Source of the DNA: Dehalococcoidia bacterium | Lineage (GTDB): Bacteria; Chloroflexota; Dehalococcoidia; GIF9; AB-539-J10 | Length of the DNA stretch: 17,468 nucleotides | NCBI GenBank assembly: GCA_023229725.1 | Contig: JALNYR010000046.1 | Coordinates: forward strand, 1 to 17,468 | Direction: 5' to 3' | Shown: piece by piece, positions 1-5,874 of the stretch | How the letters are laid out: the number at the start of each line of letters is the position of its first letter | Position numbering within the stretch: position 1 is the first letter of the stretch | Notes under the pieces: generated by a model | Seen by the model: the letters and a program-made list of their open reading frames with translations, nothing else | Told to the model about the DNA's origin: nothing | The model's database searches: none | Translations under genes and position numbers: made by a program

Positions 1-102
1 CTCACCATCAGCGTTCAGGGTGAGGACATCAAGACGTTCGAGTTCCGGGGAGGCGACAAGGCGCACCTGGCGCACATGATAATCATGGAGCACCTGCTCT
101 AG
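1..102 (+). CDS. C-terminal fragment of an unidentified protein
   Basis: An open frame runs in from the left edge and ends at TAG 100-102, leaving 33 residues that begin LTISVQGEDIKTF. I do not recognise the family, and no start is visible because the gene is cut by the window. The TAG shares its last G with a possible GTG start of the next gene (TAGTG), a typical arrangement for translational coupling. The two genes are therefore probably in one operon. The call as real coding sequence rests on that overlap and on ordinary residue composition. Confidence 0.5.
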   Translation, partial: LTISVQGEDIKTFEFRGGDKAHLAHMIIMEHLL

Positions 103-887
103 TGGAAGCGCAACCGACGACGGGGGGAGACATGCCGCACGGATACGAGATCAACGATCTTGCCAAAGAAGAATCGTGGCGGATGTTCCGCATCATCGGG
201 GAACTGGTCGAGGGCTTCGACCGCCTCTCCGGCGTCGAACCGGCCGTCACCATCTACGGCTCCGCCCGGACGAAGCCCGACGAGGCGCTCTACCAGGTGA
301 CCGTGGACATCGCCAGGCGTCTCGGCGAGCTCGGATTCTCCATCATCACCGGTGGAGGACCGGGCCTGATGGAAGCAGCCAACAAGGGAGCCGCCGCGGC
401 CGGCGTCACCTCCATCGGCCTCAACATCGAACTCACCGAGGAACAGAAGCCCAACCCCTACTCGACGCTGTCCATCAGCTTCAATCACTTCTTCGCCCGC
501 AAGGTGATGCTGGCGAAATACGCGACGGCCTTCATCGCCATGCCGGGCGGCATCGGCACCCTGGACGAGTTGACGGAGATACTCTGCCTCATCCAGACTC
601 ACAAGATGCGGCCGTTCCCGGTCATCCTCTACGACAGCAACCACTGGGGAGGGCTGCTGGACTGGATGCGGCGCATCATGCTGACGCAGGGCTATATCGA
701 GGCCGACGACCTGGGGCTACTCGTCGTCTGCAACACGGTCGAAGAAGTGGTCACGACAGTACACGAGTGGTACGACCGGCAACAGCTTGCGGTCACACGG
801 GCCGCCGACGAGATGAAGAGGCCCGAGCAGTCGTGGGAAGACAGGCACATCAAGGCCCATCCCGGGCATAAAAAGAGCTCCGAGTAA
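102..887 (+). CDS. TIGR00730 / LOG-family Rossmann-fold protein
   Basis: This is a lysine-decarboxylase-like Rossmann-fold protein of the LOG family. Members hydrolyse the N-glycosidic bond of nucleoside 5'-monophosphates (cytokinin-activating or AMP phosphoribohydrolase activity) in the cytoplasm. The two diagnostic motifs are present: GGGPGLMEAANKGA (residues 84-97) and PGGIGTLDE (148-156), which hold the phosphate- and ribose-binding and catalytic residues. At 261 residues it matches the longer bacterial form; the compact form is near 190. The GTG at 102 overlaps the upstream stop and has GGAG at 87-90. An ATG at 132 directly behind GGGGGAG is an equally plausible start and would remove ten unconserved residues. 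Family membership is secure, but substrate specificity cannot be read from sequence, and bacterial LOG proteins are often not cytokinin enzymes. Confidence 0.9.
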   Translation: MEAQPTTGGDMPHGYEINDLAKEESWRMFRIIGELVEGFDRLSGVEPAVTIYGSARTKPDEALYQVTVDIARRLGELGFSIITGGGPGLMEAANKGAAAAGVTSIGLNIELTEEQKPNPYSTLSISFNHFFARKVMLAKYATAFIAMPGGIGTLDELTEILCLIQTHKMRPFPVILYDSNHWGGLLDWMRRIMLTQGYIEADDLGLLVVCNTVEEVVTTVHEWYDRQQLAVTRAADEMKRPEQSWEDRHIKAHPGHKKSSE

Positions 888-951
888 CCTCACCACCACA
901 TCAGCCCGGTCTTCACCGGCTGTCGCCCGGCTCAGCTTGATTACTCGGAGC
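877..951. repeat. Nested inverted repeat at the 3' end of the LOG gene
   Basis: An 11-base arm GCTCCGAGTAA (877-887) contains the LOG stop codon. Its exact reverse complement TTACTCGGAGC lies at 941-951. Between them is a small hairpin, CCGGT-CTTC-ACCGG (906-919). The transcript could fold into a closed two-level structure. No T-run follows, so this is not a standard intrinsic terminator; it could be an mRNA-end-stabilising or Rho-associated structure. Confidence 0.5.
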
Positions 952-1055
952 CATCTATAACCTACCATGGTCGGATGCGACTGTCAAGTCGGACTTAGGT
1001 CAGGGCGGACGCCGGCGACCAAACCCAACTTCACCACACATCGAGAGGAGACAGG

Positions 1056-1925
1056 ATGACAATACGCGCGGTGTTCTTCGACTGGGTCAATACGCTGGTG
1101 CGCATGGACCCTGACCGGCACGTGGTGTCCGCACAGGTGTGCCGGGAGTTCGGCATCCAGGTGAGTGAAGTGGACATCCTGCGGGGCATCTACGCGGCCG
1201 AAGAGGAGATGTCCGGGGGCAGGCCGCTGCGGTGGTCGGCGGACGACGACCCCGCAATCTACCTCACCTACAACAACCGGGTGCTCGCTGAGGCGGGCAT
1301 CGCGGCTCCCGACCGGGCGACCGGACTGAAGCTACTGCAGCGATTTGCGGAGCAGTTCAGGCGGTTCGCGTTCGTCGCGTTCGATGACGCCGCGCCGGCG
1401 TTGCGCGAACTGAAGCAGCAGGGCATCGTCACCGGGCTCATCTCCAACATGCCGCACGCGATGCAGCCACTGATCGAGAAGGCGGGACTGGCCGGACTGC
1501 TGGACATCGTCGTCACGCCCCTTGACGTCAACGGTGAGAGCAAGCCGTCGGCGGCCATCTTCCTCGAGGCGATGCGACGCGCCGGCACGAAGCCGGAGGA
1601 GACGGTGCACGTGGGAGACGAGCCCTTCTCGGACGGCAAGGGGGCCCGGGCGGTGGGCATCACGCCGGTGATAATCGACCGTTACGGCATCTTTCCCGGG
1701 CTGCAGGGCTACCGCCGCATCACGTCGCTGCAGGAGCTTCCGGCTCTGGTGGAAACGCTGCAGAGGGCAATCAGCAGAAACGGACAGACACACACTGACA
1801 CGGACCAGCTCGAACCGAAGCGAGCCCGCGCGAAGCGGCCGGGGCAAGCACGACAAGCACGCACCAGACGGAGCCGTCGTCAAGAGATGCCGGGTCACCG
1901 GGGAAGAGCCGCGCCGCCGCGGTGA
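1056..1925 (+). CDS. HAD-superfamily hydrolase with atypical motif I
   Basis: This is a cytoplasmic haloacid-dehalogenase-like hydrolase with an alpha-helical cap after motif I. Motif I is FFDWVNTL with nucleophile D9. Motif II is the serine in LISNM (S130), motif III is K163 in GESKPS, and motif IV is VGDEPFSD (D188 and D193). The residue two after the nucleophile is V11, where phosphatases carry a general acid/base aspartate. This makes simple phosphatase activity uncertain. The catalytic core ends near residue 240. The last 50 or so residues are Arg/Lys/Gln-rich, look unstructured and are not part of the fold. The start is firm: GAGAGGAG at 1043-1050 lies five bases before the ATG. It lies 168 bases after the LOG gene, same strand. 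Substrate unknown. Confidence 0.85.
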   Translation: MTIRAVFFDWVNTLVRMDPDRHVVSAQVCREFGIQVSEVDILRGIYAAEEEMSGGRPLRWSADDDPAIYLTYNNRVLAEAGIAAPDRATGLKLLQRFAEQFRRFAFVAFDDAAPALRELKQQGIVTGLISNMPHAMQPLIEKAGLAGLLDIVVTPLDVNGESKPSAAIFLEAMRRAGTKPEETVHVGDEPFSDGKGARAVGITPVIIDRYGIFPGLQGYRRITSLQELPALVETLQRAISRNGQTHTDTDQLEPKRARAKRPGQARQARTRRSRRQEMPGHRGRAAPPR

Positions 1926-1926
1926 C
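1894..1926. repeat. Inverted repeat spanning the HAD stop codon
   Basis: GTCACCG (1894-1900) and CGGTGAC (1920-1926) are exact reverse complements. They enclose a GC-rich 19-base loop, and the second arm contains the TGA stop. There is no T-run, so a terminator role is only possible. It resembles the arrangement at the LOG stop codon. Confidence 0.35.
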
Positions 1927-2018
1927 ATCATCTTGACGCTCAGTGCCGGACGGGGTACCTTGTCAACCACCGGAAGCGCCACCACCGGCGCTCAGGATCT
2001 GCCTGGAGGAAACGCCAC

Positions 2019-2975
2019 ATGCCGGATGAACCGTCCGCGGAGATGCTCGCAGCGCTCGTCGAACGTGACCGCGTTCGCGAGTACCTGGACAGGCTCAACG
2101 GCCTGAGGGACGCAGGCTCGGTCACCCCCGAGCAGTACGAGACGGCACAGGCAGACTACTCTCAGCGCCTCGACGACGCGTCCGGCCGGGTCGAGGAACT
2201 CAGACAGCAGGTGGAGGCACAGCTCGACGAGGTGCGCCGTAGCCTCGACTCGCACCGCTCCGAGCTGGGCAAACTCGAAGCCCGCTTCAAGGTGCAGGAG
2301 ATACCGCTTACCAAGCTGCAGAGCGACGGTGTGCAGCACCGTCGCGCCATACGCAGCCTGCAGGAGCAGGAGAAGCAGTTGGCGAGCCTCGTGGATGCCG
2401 AGTCCGCCGAAGGGCTGGCGGCCCCGGAGCTGGAGCCGGCCCCCATCGCGGAGTCCGTCCCCACGGAGCCGAAGGCGCCACGGCGGGCGGCAGCTATCCG
2501 CGGTCCGGAAGCGCGACCCGCCCCGGTCTTCGAACCACCCGAGTACGAGGAGCAGCAGGCCCGCGAGGGGCCTCTGCCCCGGACACCGCTGCGCATCGCG
2601 TCCCTGGCCGCCGGAGCTGTGCTGCTCATCAGCGTATTCCTCCCATGGCTCGCGCCCACGGAGGCGCTGGGGACGGGCGCCGGCGCCGACCCGGGCGTGG
2701 TGGTAACGTTCCTCGCGGGACTTGGAGGCCTCGTGTGCGGTGTCGCCGCCGCCGGCGCCGCCTTCTTGCCCTGGAGACGGGTCCGCGGCTCGCTCCACCT
2801 GCTGGCGGGGCTCGTCGCTCTCGCGGCGCTGGTCGCAGCCGTGCTTCTGGAAGAGATCCCGCTGCTCAACAGCTACTTCCGAGAGTTGGTCGTGATGCGG
2901 GAGGGTTTCTACGCGTACATCGCCGCCGCAGCCGCAATCGCGGTGCTCGGCATCATCGAGCTCCGGCGAACGTAG
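2019..2975 (+). CDS. Coiled-coil protein with four C-terminal membrane segments
   Basis: I do not recognise a named family. Residues 8-130 are charged, heptad-like and rich in Glu, Gln, Arg and Leu (coiled coil). Residues 131-189 are a Pro/Ala/Glu-rich linker. Four hydrophobic segments follow, at about 191-212, 226-251, 258-278 and 297-314. There is no signal peptide, so the coiled coil should be cytoplasmic and the C-terminus anchored in the membrane. The start is clear: GGAGGA at 2005-2010, eight bases before the ATG. It lies 93 bases after the HAD gene on the same strand and ends before the palindrome-rich spacer. The plan (cytoplasmic coiled coil, disordered linker, membrane anchor) resembles that of the protein at 5875-6918, but I see no clear sequence similarity between them. 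A scaffold or envelope role is a guess. Confidence 0.75.
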   Translation: MPDEPSAEMLAALVERDRVREYLDRLNGLRDAGSVTPEQYETAQADYSQRLDDASGRVEELRQQVEAQLDEVRRSLDSHRSELGKLEARFKVQEIPLTKLQSDGVQHRRAIRSLQEQEKQLASLVDAESAEGLAAPELEPAPIAESVPTEPKAPRRAAAIRGPEARPAPVFEPPEYEEQQAREGPLPRTPLRIASLAAGAVLLISVFLPWLAPTEALGTGAGADPGVVVTFLAGLGGLVCGVAAAGAAFLPWRRVRGSLHLLAGLVALAALVAAVLLEEIPLLNSYFRELVVMREGFYAYIAAAAAIAVLGIIELRRT

Positions 2976-3016
2976 CGCGCGTCGCCGCGCACCTGTCACC
3001 GGACAGCCGGTCCGAC

Positions 3017-3040
3017 GTAGGGGCCGTTCGAGAACGGCCC
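3017..3040 (+). repeat. REP-like palindrome, copy 1
   Basis: GTAGGGGCCGTTC and its complementary arm GAACGGCCC form a 9-base stem around GA. Only the left end carries the GTAG extension, which gives the element an orientation. Copy 2 is the same unit inverted. Confidence 0.65.
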
Positions 3041-3146
3041 GGACCACGTCACAAATCACGGTCACAGCCAGCGACCGGGTTGGTTGCACCACGCCGCAGG
3101 AAACAGGCCGGCCGCAGCCATCAACCGTGTGCGGCGCGCCATGACC

Positions 3147-3170
3147 GGGCCGTTCACGAACGGCCCCTAC
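3147..3170 (-). repeat. REP-like palindrome, copy 2
   Basis: GGGCCGTTC-AC-GAACGGCCC followed by CTAC is the reverse-oriented partner of copy 1, about 105 bases away. The two differ only at the loop. The head-to-head pair resembles a BIME-type arrangement. Confidence 0.65.
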
Positions 3171-3219
3171 AACAGACCACGAACCACGCGATCGGCGGCG
3201 CGTGGTACGGGTGATATTT

Positions 3220-3243
3220 GTAGGGGCGGGACATGTCCCGCCC
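3220..3243 (+). repeat. REP-like palindrome, copy 3
   Basis: GTAG precedes a perfect 20-base palindrome centred on ACATGT with GGGCGGG/CCCGCCC arms. It has the same GTAGGGGC end as copy 1 but a different core. Confidence 0.65.
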
Positions 3244-3321
3244 GTTGGTCAGTGAGGGAACCGCCGTTGCCGCAGGCAAGCGCGAGCGACGGGCAACTCA
3301 CGAGTGCGGCTATCACCCTAC

Positions 3322-3345
3322 GGGCGAGGCATGCCTCGCCCCTAC
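3322..3345 (-). repeat. REP-like palindrome, copy 4
   Basis: A perfect palindrome with GGGCGAGG and CCTCGCCC arms centred on GCATGC, followed by CTAC. It is opposite in orientation to copy 3. Copy 6 at 4665-4688 is an identical unit in the duplicated block. Confidence 0.7.
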
Positions 3346-3363
3346 GGCAGAAGGGCCGGGGAA

Positions 3364-3422
3364 ATGCGGGGACACCATGCACCCGGTCGGTTCAGAGCAA
3401 TCAGATGATGGTGTCCCCGCAT
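3364..3422. repeat. 15-base inverted repeat inside a block absent from the duplicate
   Basis: ATGCGGGGACACCAT (3364-3378) pairs perfectly with ATGGTGTCCCCGCAT (3408-3422) across a 29-base loop. It lies in the interval between copies 4 and 5, which is 84 bases longer here than in block B. It therefore looks like an insertion here or a loss there. It is too short to encode anything; it may be a MITE-like remnant or an RNA stem-loop. Confidence 0.65.
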
Positions 3423-3487
3423 CTCCCTGCGGGAGGTCGGGACGGGGGGCGGAGGCGGCAACGCCGGGCGTCTGGCAACCGGATGGC

Positions 3488-3513
3488 GGGCGGGCGTGGG
3501 AGCCCGCCCCTAC
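3488..3513 (-). repeat. REP-like palindrome, copy 5
   Basis: GGGCGGGC-GTGGGA-GCCCGCCC, an 8-base stem with a 6-base loop, followed by CTAC. On the minus strand it lies about 55 bases downstream of the first CFI-box gene and could shape its mRNA 3' end. Copy 7 is identical. Confidence 0.65.
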
Positions 3514-3568
3514 ACAAGGAGACCGGAACAGTCAGGCGCACAAGGATAGCGACGCCAAGCAACGGAGA

Positions 3569-4504
3569 TCAGGCAGTCTGCCAGAGCGGTTCGGCCAGCG
3601 ACACAACGCGGACAACCGGGTCGACGACGCCTTCGCGCACGACCGTGCGCAGCAGCTCGTGCCGGGCGATGAAGTCAGCGATGGGCGGGCTGGCTGCGTA
3701 GTAGAACGCGACGAGGTCGCAACCGGCCGGACTCATGAGCAACACCTCGTCCCGGAAGTCGCGCAGGACGTCAATCTCAGCCGCCGTGCTCGTGCCGTAG
3801 GCGGCGGTGGCGATGAAGCAGTTGTCCAGCAGCAGTCCCTGAATGAAGTCCTCAAGGGCCCTCTGCGTCTCCGCAATCCCCCTGGCAGCGTCTCCCACCT
3901 TCCCATCCAGCGCGAGGAGCTGATTCGTCAGATGCTTAGCCTCTAGGCGAGTACACGACACCGCCCGGGCGAGCTCGACTGCCCTCTGCCCCTGCACCGC
4001 CTCTTCGGGCACGTACATGAAGCCACTGAGGGACTCACGCAGATCGTCGAGTAGCCGCTGCTCGCTGACCTCGTTCCGGAGCATCGGCAGGCACGACGAG
4101 AAAGCTCCATCGAGCCGGGTCGCCATGTCCGCGCACATCGTCCCGACGCCCTGCATCGACTCAGGCGCCGTCTCACGGAACACTCCAGCGACCGTCTTCA
4201 ACTCCGTCTGGCAACTCACGACAGCGTCTATCAGGTCAGTCAGGCTCGCGCTGTCGGAAGACGTCGGACTCGACAGCGCAACCTCAACGAGCAGGACGGT
4301 CGCCACCGCCGACCGGGCCTGGAGATTCGCCACGGCGATGCGCTCGACATAGCCCTTCTCTTCGTCGGTGAGCCCCTCGAGAGCATCCCCCTGCCCCTGG
4401 TCGTCAGCGAACGCGACGCAAGGCAGCAGGGAGCCGGACAGGAGCAGGCAGAGCGCCAGCATGAGCACAAGGCGTTTCAATGTCTTCCCACCGGTCAGCG
4501 CCAT
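3569..4504 (-). CDS. Secreted CFI-box-CTERM protein, paralog 1
   Basis: A 311-residue exported protein. A signal peptide is visible: basic KTLKR, a Leu-rich core, then a probable cut after AFA near residue 33. The middle is helical with scattered cysteines (SCQTEL, TMCADM, SSCLPM, SCTRLE). The last 83 residues start with CFIATAAYGT at 229 and form the CFI-box-CTERM domain, also marked by FRD, FYYAASPP and the ending AEPLW. Function unknown. The protein at 4828-5754 is a tandem paralog: by hand count the last 83 residues match at 67 positions, while the rest keeps only short shared patches (a Cys, VFRE, LLD). The ATG at 4504 has no clear SD. The paralog's ATGATGAAACG start aligns with ACATTGAAACG here, so a TTG at 4480 may be the true start. 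Confidence 0.8.
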   Translation of the reverse strand: MALTGGKTLKRLVLMLALCLLLSGSLLPCVAFADDQGQGDALEGLTDEEKGYVERIAVANLQARSAVATVLLVEVALSSPTSSDSASLTDLIDAVVSCQTELKTVAGVFRETAPESMQGVGTMCADMATRLDGAFSSCLPMLRNEVSEQRLLDDLRESLSGFMYVPEEAVQGQRAVELARAVSCTRLEAKHLTNQLLALDGKVGDAARGIAETQRALEDFIQGLLLDNCFIATAAYGTSTAAEIDVLRDFRDEVLLMSPAGCDLVAFYYAASPPIADFIARHELLRTVVREGVVDPVVRVVSLAEPLWQTA

Positions 4505-4664
4505 TCAGGAGCGGGCAGAAGGCTGACCAAGACAATCCAGTATGGAGACAAGGCATCCCGGCCGTCAAGAGTCGTGAGGCGTCGCGGCACGAACAATCGG
4601 GCCGTGAAACGCCGGGCGCGGCACGCGAGCGGTGGGCAACACACGAGTGCGGCCACCACCCTGC

Positions 4665-4688
4665 GGGCGAGGCATGCCTCGCCCCTAC
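4665..4688 (-). repeat. REP-like palindrome, copy 6
   Basis: Identical unit to copy 4 (GGGCGAGG / CCTCGCCC arms, then CTAC). It sits at the homologous place in the duplicated 3' flank of the second CFI-box gene. Confidence 0.7.
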
Positions 4689-4746
4689 GACGGAATGGCG
4701 TGCATGGGTGGGTGCGACGAGGGCGGGCGTCTAACAACGGGATGGC

Positions 4747-4772
4747 GGGCGGGCGTGGGAGCCCGCCCCTAC
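4747..4772 (-). repeat. REP-like palindrome, copy 7
   Basis: Identical unit to copy 5 (GGGCGGGC-GTGGGA-GCCCGCCC, then CTAC). It lies about 55 bases downstream of the paralog 2 stop codon on the transcribed strand. Confidence 0.65.
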
Positions 4773-4827
4773 ACGAGGAGACCGGAACGGTCAGGGGCAC
4801 AAGGACAGCGACGACAAGCAACGGAAA

Positions 4828-5754
4828 TCAGGCAGGCTGCCACAGCGGCTCGGCCAGCGACACCAGGCGGACGATGGGGTCCACGATGCACTCGCGAACA
4901 ACCGTGCGCAGCAGCTCGTGCCGCGCGATGAAGTCGGCAACCGGCGGGCTGGCGGCGTAGTAGAAGCCGATGTAGTCGCGTCCGGAGGGGCTCATGAACA
5001 GCACCTGGTCCCGGAAGCGGCGCAGCACGTCTATCTCGACTGCGGTGCCCGTACCGTAGGCGGCGGTGGCGATGAAACAATCCTCGCCCAGCGGCCACTC
5101 AAGGCCCTCGGAGCCCGCCTCTGCATCCTCGACGACCTCCCCCACCTTCGCGTTCAGCGCACCCTGCCCGGCATCGAGCAGCGCCTTGATGGCAGCAATC
5201 TCGCTGTTGACGCTGGCGACGAAGCGTAACTTCACGGTAATCCCGCTGTCCTGCTTCTCCGGGGCAGGCCCGACGCCCAGCACACCCGCGAAGAAGCCCC
5301 CGAACTTGTCCCGAGCCGCATCCAGCAGTCGATTCTTGGCTTCTTCGCCCACGATGGCAAAGGTCGGCCCGAACGAGCCCTCGCATCGCGCCGCGATGGC
5401 CGTGTTGGTCGAAGCGAGGCTGGCGAACGATGGAGGAGGCGCCTCCCGGAACACCGAAGCCTGCGCAGCCAGCGTGCCCTTGCAGGTAGCCACGTTCCCG
5501 ACCATCTCAGCGGGGCCAGGCCCCCCGCCGAACAAGGCGCTGCCCACCGCACTGTCGATTTGACTCGTGAGTACATCGAGAGCCCCGCGCGCAGCGCCAA
5601 ACGCGCCGTTCAGCTTCTTGATGTAGGCTTCCTCCGCGTCGTTGAGGTACGCACTGTCGTCCGGCGGGTCGTCCGCGGCAACAAAGCCGACCGGCGGCAC
5701 GAGCGCGGCAAGCACGGCACAGAAGAGCGCCAGGGAGACTAGACGTTTCATCAT
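4828..5754 (-). CDS. Secreted CFI-box-CTERM protein, paralog 2
   Basis: An exported protein of about 308 residues from the chosen start MMKRLVSLAL. A signal peptide with a hydrophobic core ends near VAADD. The middle is Ala/Gly-rich and helical, with CKGTL and CEGSF. The C-terminal CFI-box domain begins with CFIATAAYGT about 83 residues from the end. The frame is open to a TTG at 5847, but that would place 30 or so polar, Arg-rich residues before the signal peptide and overlap a candidate -35 element, so ATG 5754 (or 5751) is preferred. There is no strong SD. It is the likely first gene of a minus-strand pair with paralog 1, and diverges from the cohesin-like gene across about 110 bases. CFI-box domains recur at C-termini of unrelated exported proteins; their role is not established to my knowledge. 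Confidence 0.8.
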   Translation of the reverse strand: MMKRLVSLALFCAVLAALVPPVGFVAADDPPDDSAYLNDAEEAYIKKLNGAFGAARGALDVLTSQIDSAVGSALFGGGPGPAEMVGNVATCKGTLAAQASVFREAPPPSFASLASTNTAIAARCEGSFGPTFAIVGEEAKNRLLDAARDKFGGFFAGVLGVGPAPEKQDSGITVKLRFVASVNSEIAAIKALLDAGQGALNAKVGEVVEDAEAGSEGLEWPLGEDCFIATAAYGTGTAVEIDVLRRFRDQVLFMSPSGRDYIGFYYAASPPVADFIARHELLRTVVRECIVDPIVRLVSLAEPLWQPA

Positions 5755-5817
5755 CTCGGCATCAGAGCATCGCACCGGCCCCTCGCCTCTCCACCGCGGC
5801 CGGGAAGAACTATCCAT

Positions 5818-5847
5818 AGTGTAGTCGGGTACAATAGGGCGTTTCAA
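5818..5847 (-). promoter_or_regulatory. Candidate sigma70-like promoter for CFI-box paralog 2
   Basis: On the minus strand TTGAAA (5847-5842) is followed after 18 bases by TACACT (5823-5818). Transcription would start about 55 bases before the ATG at 5754. It matches 4 of 6 at each consensus hexamer with a slightly long spacer, so support is moderate. The opposite strand also has TACAAT at 5830-5835 but no matching -35. Confidence 0.35.
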
Positions 5848-5874
5848 CCAACGAACGCAGGAAAGGTGAACTCA

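Larger units (their letters stand above)
2976..3568. other. Palindrome-rich non-coding block A
   Basis: This 593-base stretch lies between the convergent 2019-2975 and 3569-4504 genes and shows no convincing gene. It holds five GTAGGGGC-ended palindromes (listed separately) and a 15-base inverted repeat at 3364-3422. From about 3278 rightward it is clearly homologous to block B (4624-4827) and continues so into the CFI-box coding sequence. Open frames here are low-complexity shadows of the palindromes, rich in Arg, Gly and Pro. Confidence 0.75.
4505..4827. other. Palindrome-rich non-coding block B
   Basis: This 323-base spacer lies between the two CFI-box genes. From about 4624 it is a close copy of the right part of block A: same ACGAGTGCGG lead-in, same two palindromes, same approach to the stop codon. 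It lacks the 84-base segment carrying the 15-base inverted repeat. The first 120 bases (4505-4624) show nothing recognisable beyond acting as leader for paralog 1. No convincing promoter or gene was seen. Confidence 0.7.

Noticed and set aside
937..961. TTGATT ... TATAAC as a promoter for the HAD gene
   Set aside because: The spacer is only 13 bases, and TTGATT lies partly in the arm of the inverted repeat.
1992..3092. 366-codon minus-strand frame opposite the coiled-coil gene
   Set aside because: Antisense shadow; Arg/Gly/Leu-rich with no motif, while the plus-strand frame has a strong SD and a coherent coiled-coil and membrane architecture.
3233..3946. 237-codon plus-strand frame across block A and the CFI-box gene end
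   Set aside because: It crosses non-coding palindromes and then runs antisense to CFI-box coding sequence that is conserved between paralogs.
3017..4772. CRISPR array
   Set aside because: The repeats are palindromes of differing cores, in both orientations and at irregular distances, with no uniform spacers and no cas genes.
4505..4827. Small protein genes in block B (for example the 84- and 128-codon plus-strand frames)
   Set aside because: They are coded mainly by palindrome arms and are not conserved as protein between blocks A and B, where length differences break the frame.
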